This document shows, in pieces, positions 1 through 6,983 of a stretch of DNA of 64,000 nucleotides. The notes beneath the pieces were generated by a model. It was not told the origin of the DNA and made no database searches. It worked only from the letters and a program-made list of their open reading frames with translations. Each line of letters starts with the position of its first letter. Position 1 is the stretch's first letter. Source of the DNA: Paenibacillus typhae (GTDB lineage: Bacteria > Bacillota > Bacilli > Paenibacillales > Paenibacillaceae); assembly GCF_900099765.1 (NCBI RefSeq), contig NZ_FNDX01000001.1:62001-126000 (forward strand). Reading direction: 5' to 3'. The translations under genes were made by a program, and so were the position numbers.

Positions 1-414
1 GCGGCGGAGTGGGACCCGGAGACTACTTTTATTGCCGGATCGGCACTGGAGCCGCAGCTGAATGTACAAGTGGATGCTGTATACTGCTACGATGTGCTTC
101 ATTTATTTCTGGAGGCGGAACGCAGGCAGCTGATTGCCGCATGTCTTGCCCAGCTCAAGCCCGGCGGACTTCTGTATTTCACCAGTTTTTCTGATGAAGA
201 CACGAACAACGGCCGCGGCCGCAGGCTTGAACCGGGGACCTATGAGTACAAGGAAGCAAAGTACGCCCACTTCTTCAGTGATGCTGATTTGAGAGACCAT
301 TTTACCGGAACCGAAATAAGAGAGACCGGATCGTTCCCCGAGAGTCTGCACAGCAGCCAGGGCGGGTCCCATGAATACATACTGCGGTACATCATCGCAC
401 GCAAAACAGACTAG
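1..414 (+). CDS. Class I SAM-dependent methyltransferase, C-terminal part
   Basis: This is the C-terminal part of a small Rossmann-fold methyltransferase; its start lies left of the window and base 1 is already in frame (Ala-Ala-Glu-Trp). Two family signs are visible: DAVYCYDVLHLF (about residues 25-36 of the fragment), which in this fold lies after strand 4 beside the SAM site, and LKPGGLLYF (about 52-60), the usual turn before strand 5. The fragment ends YIIARKTD. The internal GTG at 70 is not a credible start because the SAM-binding half would be missing. The substrate cannot be told from what remains. A hairpin follows the stop, and the next gene converges on it. Confidence 0.75.
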   Translation, partial: AAEWDPETTFIAGSALEPQLNVQVDAVYCYDVLHLFLEAERRQLIAACLAQLKPGGLLYFTSFSDEDTNNGRGRRLEPGTYEYKEAKYAHFFSDADLRDHFTGTEIRETGSFPESLHSSQGGSHEYILRYIIARKTD

Positions 415-431
415 CCGCAAAAGACGCCAAT

Positions 432-460
432 AGGCCCTCCTTTTATAGAAAGAAGGGCCT
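432..460. terminator. Hairpin between convergent genes
   Basis: AGGCCCT (432-438) pairs with AGGGCCT (454-460) around an A/T-rich loop, between the stop at 414 and the convergent gene ending at 512. The T-run is weak on both sides, so it is a possible bidirectional terminator only. Confidence 0.5.
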
Positions 461-511
461 TAAGTATAGTTGTCTCCAAGGTGTAAAAAGATCATCCGGG
501 CGCTCAGTCCG

Positions 512-1096
512 CTATCTCAGCTCACAATCAGCGAATAAAATATGCCGCGGAATCCGGAAAAAGCTCTCGGCCTTTTCCTGCAGGGCCAGGGTTGGAAGAT
601 GGCATTGGTGCAGCCACTTGCGGAAGGTGCCCGGGTGAACGCCGATCCAGATGCTGACATCGGTTACAGAGAAGTCATACACCATGCACAGCCCTGTCAG
701 AATGACGTTATTCTGCGGAGAATGGGCTAGCGTTCTTTTCATAAAGCGTGACGGGGTAGGCTGGCAGACAATCGGACTTTGCCGCAGAAGTGCTTCGTTG
801 AACAGGATATGGGACGGATACCCCAGCAGACGGCAGACCTTGTCCAGATTGTTTCTGGAAGGGATGCGGCCCTCGTACACCCAGGCGCTTACACTGCGCG
901 AGGAGACGGAGAGCTCTTCCGCAAGCTTGGATAATTTAATGTCCTTGGCCATCAGAACGGCCAGCAGCACCCGGTTGCGGATCTGGCTGCGCTTAGGTCT
1001 GCGGAACCGTTTTACACGTACGCCCTGTCCAAGATATTTGCGGTTGATCAGAGACCAGGCCTGAATTTTGTGAGGTTCTTGTTGATTCTTAGGCAT
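512..1096 (-). CDS. Protein with two helix-turn-helix-like segments
   Basis: A 194-residue protein, probably DNA-binding. Residues about 40-95 form an XRE-like helix-turn-helix (KLSKLAEELSVSSRSVSAWV, then GRIPSRNNLDKVCRLLGYP). A second, weaker repeat of the same kind sits at about 130-188 (FSVTDVSIWIGVHPGTFRKWL, then a helix ending FFRIPRHILF). The N-terminus is basic (RVKRFRRPKRSQIRNR). There is no sensor or enzymatic domain. The ATG at 1096 follows a good GGAGGAAG site and a promoter at 1120-1148. It is transcribed alone, convergent to the methyltransferase. I recognise the fold but not a named family; a small stand-alone regulator is the best guess. Confidence 0.65.
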   Translation of the reverse strand: MPKNQQEPHKIQAWSLINRKYLGQGVRVKRFRRPKRSQIRNRVLLAVLMAKDIKLSKLAEELSVSSRSVSAWVYEGRIPSRNNLDKVCRLLGYPSHILFNEALLRQSPIVCQPTPSRFMKRTLAHSPQNNVILTGLCMVYDFSVTDVSIWIGVHPGTFRKWLHQCHLPTLALQEKAESFFRIPRHILFADCELR

Positions 1097-1119
1097 ACTT
1101 CCTCCGAATTTTTAACGTT

Positions 1120-1148
1120 ATACTACAATACTTTCCGGTACGCTGCAA
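1120..1148 (-). promoter_or_regulatory. SigA-type promoter for the two-HTH gene
   Basis: On the minus strand TTGCAG (1148-1143) and TAGTAT (1125-1120) are spaced by 17 bp, a short distance upstream of the start at 1096. Confidence 0.5.
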
Positions 1149-1260
1149 TGGTTAATGCTGTAATTGCTGACATGGGGGTTAAGTTTCTTTCAGAAGTGTT
1201 ACCGTTATGATATATTTTTAGTAATCAAATTTACAATACTCACAGCAGGGAGCGAAATAG

Positions 1261-1548
1261 ATGATCAAGCATATCGTATTTTTCAAACTGAAAGACCGGT
1301 CTCCGGAGAGTGTGGCCACTACAGTCGGAGTACTCCGCAACATGGAAGGCAAAATTCCGCAGCTGCTATCCATTGAGGTTGGTGCCGATGTGATTCATTC
1401 GGAGCGGTCTTTTGATATCGCACTGGTGACCACTGTTGCTTCACTCGAGGATCTGCAGGCTTACCAGGTTCACCCGGCCCATAAGGAAGTTATCGCCCAC
1501 ATTAACGAGGTTAAAGAGCTTTCAGTCGCTGTGGACTACGAAATCTAA
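1261..1548 (+). CDS. Dabb-family (stress-responsive alpha/beta barrel) protein
   Basis: A 95-residue protein of the Dabb family, dimeric ferredoxin-like barrels. It opens with the typical MIKHIVFFKLKD strand and carries the helix before IPQLLSIEVGAD, the strand FDIALVTTVASLEDLQAYQVHPAHKEV, and a final strand. The HPAHKEV segment is the best family signature. Members include stress proteins and small enzymes, so the reaction cannot be assigned. The ATG at 1261 follows a GGGAG site. It is followed by a tiny membrane ORF and a YutE-like gene on the same strand. Confidence 0.85.
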   Translation: MIKHIVFFKLKDRSPESVATTVGVLRNMEGKIPQLLSIEVGADVIHSERSFDIALVTTVASLEDLQAYQVHPAHKEVIAHINEVKELSVAVDYEI

Positions 1549-1601
1549 AGAGCTGCCGGCTGCGGCAGGGTTCCCATTTTATACCGGAAGCGGTGATGTA
1601 A

Positions 1602-1712
1602 ATGCGTGAGCTTGAGTATCCGATGGAAGCATTGACGTACCTGGTCGTTTTTCTGGCCGCCTGCTTCATCATGCTGTTCTGGCTGAAACGCCGGGGCAGA
1701 CGCGGCAAGTAA
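1602..1712 (+). CDS. Small single-span membrane protein (36 aa)
   Basis: An ATG-initiated 36-codon ORF. Residues about 9-28 form one hydrophobic helix (ALTYLVVFLAACFIMLFWL) followed by a strongly basic tail (KRRGRRGK), the layout of a one-pass protein with its C-terminus in the cytoplasm. A GGAAG about 11 bases upstream could serve as ribosome site but is weak. It sits between the Dabb gene and the YutE-like gene on the same strand. No family is recognised; reality rests on the membrane-like composition and position. Confidence 0.45.
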   Translation: MRELEYPMEALTYLVVFLAACFIMLFWLKRRGRRGK

Positions 1713-1762
1713 GTATAGCACATTAACATTCTTCCATACCACCTGACTTGGAGGGTTCAGCT

Positions 1763-2203
1763 GTGTACTATGTTAACCGGAAGCAAATTGAGAATATACT
1801 GGATCAGATTCCCGCGATCGGGGCCGGTCTGCGCAGTGCTGCGGATTCCTGGGATGGGGGCATTATGAACGGACTTGTGCAGGAGCGTTGTCTGCATCTG
1901 GGGATCGAGGTAGTGACGGATGTCGGAAGCTGCCTGATTGACGGCTTCATTATGCGCGATGCGGGAAGCTATGAGGATATCATTTCGATTATCAATGACG
2001 AAAAAGTGCTCGGGGACAGCGGAATCTACGATACCCTGATTGAACTGGTAGCGCTCCGCAAGCCGCTGGTGCAGGATTATTATGTCTGGGAACGGAGCAG
2101 GCTGCACCCGCTGACCGTGAAGATTCCGGATGTTCTGGACCGTTTCGCCCTGGAAGTGCGCCGGTATCTGGATCAGGAGCTGGGTGCTGAGCTGACGGTC
2201 TGA
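1763..2203 (+). CDS. DUF86 / HepT-like protein (YutE family)
   Basis: A 146-residue all-helical DUF86 protein resembling Bacillus YutE (MYYVNRKQIENIL...). The GTG at 1763 is chosen because GGAGG at 1750-1754 lies 8 bases before it; the upstream TTG at 1748 overlaps that site. The family includes HepT, the toxin half of HepT/MntA pairs, whose active site is R-x4-6-H-x-Y. Here the matching stretch is R99-KPLV-Q104-D-Y106, so the histidine is glutamine. There is no MntA-like nucleotidyltransferase next door. It is therefore more likely a housekeeping paralogue than a working toxin. Confidence 0.8.
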   Translation: MYYVNRKQIENILDQIPAIGAGLRSAADSWDGGIMNGLVQERCLHLGIEVVTDVGSCLIDGFIMRDAGSYEDIISIINDEKVLGDSGIYDTLIELVALRKPLVQDYYVWERSRLHPLTVKIPDVLDRFALEVRRYLDQELGAELTV

Positions 2204-2276
2204 GCCGTATCCGTCGATGGAACGTCAGAGCCGGAATACACGGCTTACAAGCCGTAAGGAGAGGAGGTGCCTGAAC

Positions 2277-2954
2277 ATGAAAAAAGGGCAGGAGAGCGGT
2301 TCGACAAGACGCAATATAATGACGCTGCTCAAAATGAAGGGGCCGTTGACCATCGGCGCACTGGCCGAGGAGCTGGGGATTACCGAAATGGGGGTCCGGC
2401 GTCATGTTTTGCAGCTGGAGCAGGAATCATTGGCCAAAACCAGAGTCGTCCGCCAGGCAATGGGCAGGCCCCTGCATGTGTATTCGCTGACGGAGCGGGC
2501 CGAGGAGCATTTTCCCAAAACCTATCACAATCTGGCGCTGGAGCTGCTGCGGGAGCTGGATCATACGAGCGGGATTGAGGCGGTCAACGTGCTGTTTGAA
2601 GGCCGGCGCAGACGGATGCTTGCCCAGTACACGCCGATGATGGAAAACCGGAATCTGGAGGAACGGGTAGCTGAGCTGTCCTCGATCCAGAATTCCGGCG
2701 GATACATGGCCGAGTGGAGCAAGGAGGAGGACGGCAGCTTTGTGATGCGGGAGTATAATTGCCCGATCCGCCAGGTTGCATCCCAGTACCGCAAAGCCTG
2801 CCAGTGTGAACAGAGCCTGTTCGAGGAGCTGCTTGGGGCAAAGGTGACGCGCAGTGAATGTATGGCTGAAGGCGGCCAGTGCTGCCGGTATGCAATTACA
2901 CCGGATCCCGGTCATCCGGCCAAACGGGACAAAACCTACGAAAAGTCTTCCTGA
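2277..2954 (+). CDS. SufR-like (COG2345) winged-helix regulator with cysteine cluster
   Basis: A 225-residue regulator. Residues about 10-75 are a DeoR/ArsR-like winged helix (RRNIMTLLKMKGPLTIGALA, then GVRRHVLQLEQE and a wing RQAMGRPLHVYSLT). The C-terminal half carries C162, C175, C177, C195, C202 and C203, spaced like the iron-sulfur ligand region of SufR-type proteins (C-x12-C is exact for the first pair). Such proteins repress or activate Fe-S biogenesis and related genes according to cluster occupancy. The start at 2277 is set by a GAGGAGGT site; an upstream extension to 2217 reads through it. The next gene, YtxH, is 100 bp downstream; no suf genes are visible, so the regulon is unknown. 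Confidence 0.8.
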   Translation: MKKGQESGSTRRNIMTLLKMKGPLTIGALAEELGITEMGVRRHVLQLEQESLAKTRVVRQAMGRPLHVYSLTERAEEHFPKTYHNLALELLRELDHTSGIEAVNVLFEGRRRRMLAQYTPMMENRNLEERVAELSSIQNSGGYMAEWSKEEDGSFVMREYNCPIRQVASQYRKACQCEQSLFEELLGAKVTRSECMAEGGQCCRYAITPDPGHPAKRDKTYEKSS

Positions 2955-3054
2955 ACCAGTCACAGGACAAACTCTCTATGCTTATGATATAGCAGAACTA
3001 GGCGAACGCCCGGGGGTGACGGGCAGAGGCACTTTGAATCCAAAGGAGAGATTG

Positions 3055-3519
3055 ATGATGAAAAAGGATACCAAAAGCTTGCTGTGGGGAATTCTGGCAG
3101 GTAGTGTGGTCGGTTCAGTGACTGCGCTGCTGTTCGCCCCTAAACCGGGAAAAGAGCTGCGCCAGGACATTGTGGACGGAACGAACGGTGCCATTGATAA
3201 AGTGCAGGAAATTGCAGGTGCAGCAAGTGAAAAAAGCTCGGAGCTGTACGGGAAAGCCAAAGACGCAGTGGAATCTGTCGTCAGCGAAGTGAAGGAATGG
3301 AGCAAGCAGTATACCCAGATTGATGCGGAGGAAGAGATTGCCGTGGTTAGCGGTATTGTTGCCGAAGAAGCTGCCGTGAGCCTTGATGAAGCTGAAACCG
3401 CTGAAATTATTGCGGCTGCTGCTGAGGATGCCCAGGATACGGCTGACGCCGGAGACAGTGCGAATGCTGTGCTGGAAGACGGTTCTGCTGCAAAAGATGA
3501 CAAGGACGGCGTTCTCTAA
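3055..3519 (+). CDS. YtxH domain-containing protein
   Basis: A 154-residue protein. The N-terminal hydrophobic segment with the YtxH signature (LLWGILAGSVVGSVTALLFAPKPGKELRQD split around residues 8-37) is a glycine-zipper-like membrane helix followed by the APKPGKELR motif. The middle is an amphipathic Lys/Glu helix and the tail is an Ala/Glu/Asp-rich acidic stretch. Bacillus YtxH is linked to general stress response; the molecular job is not known. The start at 3055 (ATG ATG) follows AAAGGAGAG at 3042-3050. A hairpin with T-run lies 120 bp downstream. Confidence 0.85.
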   Translation: MMKKDTKSLLWGILAGSVVGSVTALLFAPKPGKELRQDIVDGTNGAIDKVQEIAGAASEKSSELYGKAKDAVESVVSEVKEWSKQYTQIDAEEEIAVVSGIVAEEAAVSLDEAETAEIIAAAAEDAQDTADAGDSANAVLEDGSAAKDDKDGVL

Positions 3520-3640
3520 TATCAGGGCAGAGCAGCCGGTGTATGGTTAACTCAGGGGGAACCGGTTGCTCCCTTTGCCGGAAAATAAGGCTGGCTGAGT
3601 ATCAAATAAATAGGCTGAAGCCGGCCTCCGGCCGCTTGCC

Positions 3641-3675
3641 GCCGCTTCTCGCATATCTTGCGGGAGGCGGCTTTG
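3641..3675 (+). terminator. Rho-independent terminator after ytxH-like gene
   Basis: GCCGCTTCTCGCA (3641-3653) pairs, with G-T wobbles, to TGCGGGAGGCGGC (3659-3671), then TTT. The rest of the 340-bp gap 3520-3861 holds this hairpin, a GC-rich repeat before it and the racemase promoter. Confidence 0.6.
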
Positions 3676-3754
3676 TATGTTTCCGGGGTCCGGGTAAAGT
3701 AGCTGAGCCAGTTTCTTTCAAGACCCGCTTTGTGGGGTTATTTTTAATCCTTCC

Positions 3755-3783
3755 TTGAACTGGAGCCCTAAAAAGAGTATTAT
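3755..3783 (+). promoter_or_regulatory. SigA-type promoter for glutamate racemase
   Basis: TTGAAC (3755-3760), 17-bp spacer, TATTAT (3778-3783), about 80 bp upstream of the GTG start at 3862. Confidence 0.55.
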
Positions 3784-3861
3784 CTGCAATTGGGGCTCAA
3801 AGTCAGGTACACTTGTGTCTGACCTTACATAAGCTACACAAAACAAGTAAAAGGAAGCGGT

Positions 3862-4674
3862 GTGTTCGTGCAGCAGGCTATAGCTATACTAGACTCAGGT
3901 GTGGGGGGGCTTACGGTTGTCAAGGAAGTCATGAGACAGCTTCCCAGGGAAAAAATCATTTATTTCGGTGATACTGCCCGTGCCCCTTACGGACCCCGTT
4001 CGACAGAAGAAGTGAAATTGTTCACTGAACAAATCGTTGACTATTTAATTCAATTCAATCCCAAAATGATAGTAATTGCCTGCAATACTGCAACAGCAGC
4101 AGCGCTGGATTATATATCGGCGAAGGTGTCCATTCCGGTTATCGGTGTGATCCATCCCGGAGCCCGCGCCGCAATCAGCGCCACCAAAACGGGGCGGGTC
4201 GGTGTTATCGGGACGGTCGGTACGATCAAGAGCGGGGCGTATACCGCTGCGCTGAAGGAGCTGTCTCCATTCGTAGAGGTGGTCAGCCAGGCTTGTCCGG
4301 CGCTGGTGCCCTTTGTGGAGCAGGGCATGTTCCGTTCCGAGGAGAGCCATATTGCGGTAGCAGAGTCGCTGAACGGCATGAAATACGAGCCTATCGACAC
4401 TATGATTCTCGGCTGCACTCATTATCCTTTTCTCGTAGAGCCGATTGGCAAAGTAATGGGTCCGGGAGTGAAGCTGATCAGCTCGGCGGATGAAACCGCG
4501 CGTGAGATCAGCACGATTCTCTATGACAAAGGCCAGCTGGCGCGGGGGGATGAAACCCCGATTCACCAGTTTTTCTGCAGCGGCGACGCCGAGATGTTCC
4601 AGCGGATCGCCCGTGACTGGCTCGGCGAGCAGCTCAAGCGGACGCCCGTAGTCTGGCAGGTGTCCTCTCTGTAA
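3862..4674 (+). CDS. murI: Glutamate racemase
   Basis: Makes D-glutamate from L-glutamate for peptidoglycan, in the cytoplasm. At 270 residues it has the normal family length. The two catalytic cysteines are visible in their motifs: C74 in IACNTATAA and C185 in LGCTHYP, with H187 behind the second. The N-terminal DSGVGG (11-16) and YFGDTARAPYG (34-43) motifs are intact. The GTG at 3862 follows AAGGAA; GTG 3868 is a possible alternative. Transcribed from its own promoter (3755-3783) and ended by the strong hairpin at 4722-4748. In Bacillus the enzyme of this type is RacE. Confidence 0.96.
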   Translation: MFVQQAIAILDSGVGGLTVVKEVMRQLPREKIIYFGDTARAPYGPRSTEEVKLFTEQIVDYLIQFNPKMIVIACNTATAAALDYISAKVSIPVIGVIHPGARAAISATKTGRVGVIGTVGTIKSGAYTAALKELSPFVEVVSQACPALVPFVEQGMFRSEESHIAVAESLNGMKYEPIDTMILGCTHYPFLVEPIGKVMGPGVKLISSADETAREISTILYDKGQLARGDETPIHQFFCSGDAEMFQRIARDWLGEQLKRTPVVWQVSSL

Positions 4675-4721
4675 GCTTAGGTGTTTGGAATAGGGACAAA
4701 CCTCTAAGCGCAGAAGTCATT

Positions 4722-4748
4722 AAACCGGGAGATGATCCCGGTTTTTTT
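4722..4748 (+). terminator. Rho-independent terminator after murI
   Basis: AAACCGGGA / TCCCGGTTT with a 5-base loop, followed by a run of T. Confidence 0.9.
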
Positions 4749-5455
4749 GAATTTTAGGGGTGTTGGAGGAGAAAGAGTAAAGAGGCTTTGTTTCTAGCAG
4801 AAGCGGGCAAACGTGCAATATGAGAGGAATGAGAGGGAAACATCCCTTTGATTTCGATATCGCCGTTAGACAACGTCCCGTCGCCAGACTCATTCCACTT
4901 ATCGAACCAACGCCTTCCAAACAGACCCATTCCAGTTAACCGAACCAACGTCCTACAAACAAACCTATTCCAGCCACTCGAACCAGTCCCTCAGAGTTAC
5001 CGGTAATTATACCCCCGAATTGATATAAAACGAGTTAATATTGCCGAGAGGACAGTATCCAATTTAACGAACTTTCCGCCACAGACACCGTCTCAATAAA
5101 CTACCGCTTCGCTATTTTTCACAACCTAGCTACTAACAGACCGTTCGCGACACCTTACAAACTAATCTATCTATGTTAATTACTGTATTTATTGTTTACT
5201 CCACCACAATCCGGCGCCTGTCCCCAGTTGATCCCGCAGCAATCCCCAAGACATCCCGCAGCAATCCCCCTGGCACCGCCTTGCTTTATTCCTTTCCGTC
5301 CTTTGAATGCGGTTACATTTTTTTGCCGTGGTCAGGCTAACCGGAGTGCTTTTCGTTCATGCCGGGTAATGGGGGCTGCATACAATAGAGAGAGGCTGTG
5401 TCCCTTAGACTTGGCAGGGATGACGGCAACCAGAGGGTCTGAGAGGATGAGGCAT
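4749..5455. other. Gene-free spacer of about 700 bp
   Basis: No credible coding region. The first part carries scattered A/C-rich direct repeats, clearest at 4891-5001; the middle is A/T-rich with similar degenerate words (GAACCAAC, ACAAAC, TTCCA). The last part, just before the M14 peptidase gene, contains TACAAT at 5381-5386 as a possible -10 with only a weak -35 upstream. A long open frame through 5192-5455 is C/P-rich and lies upstream of the ribosome site, so I do not read it as protein. Confidence 0.6.
4891..5001. repeat. Degenerate 37-bp tandem repeat, about three copies
   Basis: Units begin at 4891 (CATTCCACTT), 4928 (CATTCCAGTT) and 4965 (CTATTCCAGC), each followed about 12 bases on by TCGAACC / CCGAACC / TCGAACC. 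A still weaker unit may precede 4891. Confidence 0.6.
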
Positions 5456-6670
5456 ATGCAGCAATATATTGCCCGCAAGGGAGATACAGTCAGCCGGATT
5501 GCCGCCAGGCATGGACTTACGCCGGAGCATGTCATTCAGGGCAACCCGTGGGCCGGGAAGCAGCCCTACCTGTACCCGGGGCAGATCTTGTTTCTGCCTT
5601 CTGCACCGCGTAAACGCTACTCCGTACAGGTAGGCGACGATGCGGCATCCATCGCTGCCTTGTTCGGAGTGGATACAGCTGAGCTTGAGCGGCTGAATCC
5701 GGGGGTTACTACCGGACGCTATTGTAGTCCTGGAAAAGTGCTGGTTATTCCGCAATCCACATCAGGCAGTATAGTGGCGGTCAACGGTGAATATGGTCCC
5801 GTTCAGGCCGATGAGGATGTCAGGCTGCTGACGCAAAAATATCCCTTTATCACCTCCAGCAGCATTGGAAGAAGTGTGTTAGGCAAGCCCCTGCAACTGC
5901 TGCGGATCGGCAGCGGCCCCCGCCATTTGCATGTGAATGCCGCTCTGCATGCCAATGAATGGCTGACCTCCCCTTGTCTGATGTCGTTCATTGAGCAGTA
6001 TGCGGAAGCCTATGCAACCGGCAGGGGCTGGAACGGGCATGATCCCGCGCTGTGGTACCGGGACTGGACGGTGCTGGCGGTGCCGATGGCCAACCCGGAT
6101 GGTGTGGAGCTGGTGCAGGAAGGGGCACTGCCGGATCATCCCTATTACGCGGAGCTGATGAAATGGAACTGCGGCCGCCGCAGCTTCCGCCACTGGAAGG
6201 CCAACATCCGCGGGGTGGATCTCGGCGACCAGTTCCCCGCCCACTGGGAGGAGGAACGCCAGCGGCGGCAGATACCCGGCCCTGCACCGCGTGACTACAG
6301 CGGCCCTGCACCGCTGAGTGAGCCTGAAGCAGCGGCGCTTGCAAAACTTGCCGAGTGCTACCCTGGTGAAGCAGCCGTCTCTCTCCATAGCCAGGGAGCT
6401 GAGATCTACTGGAACTACCGGGGATATGAGCCTCCGGGAAGCAGGGAGCTGGCGGCGCGGCTGGCGGCGGCAAGCGGCTACAGGGCGGTAGAGCTTACCG
6501 GAAGCGATGCCGGTTACAAGGACTGGTTCATCCAGCAGTTCCGCAGGCCGGGCTTCACGGTTGAGCTTGGAACCGGCAAAAACCCGCTTCCGCTGGAGGA
6601 TTTCGAAGACGCTGCCCTGGAAACGGGACTTATTATCGCGGAAATTCTTTCGAATTTGCATAAAGTTTGA
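5456..6670 (+). CDS. LysM-containing M14 zinc carboxypeptidase (gamma-D-glutamyl-DAP peptidase type)
   Basis: A 404-residue enzyme expected to cleave peptidoglycan stem peptides. Two LysM domains (about 2-48 and 54-99) bind glycan; the M14 domain follows. Zinc ligands H165 and E168 (LHANEW) and H311 (SLHSQG), the ANPDGVEL loop (212-219), the RGVDL substrate loop (252-256) and catalytic E370 (TVELGTG) are all present. There is no signal peptide, as in Bacillus endopeptidase relatives that act during sporulation. The ATG at 5456 is preferred because GAGAGG lies about 9 bases before it; ATG 5447 is too close to that site. Transcribed alone; a dispersed hairpin repeat begins at its stop codon. 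Confidence 0.9.
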   Translation: MQQYIARKGDTVSRIAARHGLTPEHVIQGNPWAGKQPYLYPGQILFLPSAPRKRYSVQVGDDAASIAALFGVDTAELERLNPGVTTGRYCSPGKVLVIPQSTSGSIVAVNGEYGPVQADEDVRLLTQKYPFITSSSIGRSVLGKPLQLLRIGSGPRHLHVNAALHANEWLTSPCLMSFIEQYAEAYATGRGWNGHDPALWYRDWTVLAVPMANPDGVELVQEGALPDHPYYAELMKWNCGRRSFRHWKANIRGVDLGDQFPAHWEEERQRRQIPGPAPRDYSGPAPLSEPEAAALAKLAECYPGEAAVSLHSQGAEIYWNYRGYEPPGSRELAARLAAASGYRAVELTGSDAGYKDWFIQQFRRPGFTVELGTGKNPLPLEDFEDAALETGLIIAEILSNLHKV

Positions 6671-6757
6671 AACAAAAGCTGCAAATTTGCGTAATATAAC
6701 AGCAAAGGGTACGGCCGCAAATCTAATTTTGGGTTGCTTCGCGGCCGTGTCCTTTTC
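6669..6757 (+). repeat. Palindrome-plus-hairpin repeat, copy 1
   Basis: Starts at the stop codon of the M14 gene. It consists of the palindrome GCAAATTTGC (6681-6690), 13 bases, then a 15-bp stem AAAGGGTACGGCCGC (6704-6718) / GCGGCCGTGTCCTTT (6741-6755) with a 22-base loop. The same arrangement recurs at 18543-18630. It could act as a terminator (A-tract, stem, TTTT). Confidence 0.75.
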
Positions 6758-6772
6758 TATGTTTCTATTTCT

Positions 6773-6819
6773 AAAAGCCGGCTGTACACCCTTTAAAGGT
6801 GCACAGCCGGCTTTTTTGA
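6773..6819 (+). terminator. Strong rho-independent terminator
   Basis: AAAAGCCGGCTGTACACC pairs with GGTGCACAGCCGGCTTTT (one wobble) around CTTTAAA, ending in six T. It insulates the M14 gene from the following cluster. Confidence 0.9.
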
Positions 6820-6921
6820 CGCTTTGGGGCAGAGCCGAGGTCAAAATATTGCACATTAACGCGTATGAAAGCTGTACCGTATTCTCAAAAGTCTCTTGCT
6901 AAAATGAGATTTATAGAAGAA

Positions 6922-6967
6922 CGGCAGCCGGAGGATTCCAGTGGAGAACGGAGAAAGCCGGCTGCCG
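6922..6967 (+). promoter_or_regulatory. Leader hairpin before the first FAD oxidoreductase gene
   Basis: CGGCAGCCGG (6922-6931) pairs perfectly with CCGGCTGCCG (6958-6967), ending six bases before the ribosome site GAGAGGA (6973-6979). A possible -10 TAAAAT is at 6900-6905 without a clear -35. It may influence translation of the operon. Confidence 0.5.
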
Positions 6968-6983
6968 GGGAAGAGAGGACTGC

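Noticed and set aside
3543-3758. 71-codon frame after the YtxH gene
   Set aside because: It runs through a terminator hairpin and into the murI promoter and has no ribosome site.
5192-5455. Proline- and cysteine-rich extension ahead of the M14 peptidase
   Set aside because: No ribosome site at its start; composition unlike the protein; LysM domain begins at the chosen ATG.
5879-6856. Long antisense frame opposite the M14 peptidase gene
   Set aside because: Its start lies inside or beyond the terminator and repeat at 6669-6819 and its protein has no motif; the sense strand has a complete zinc site.
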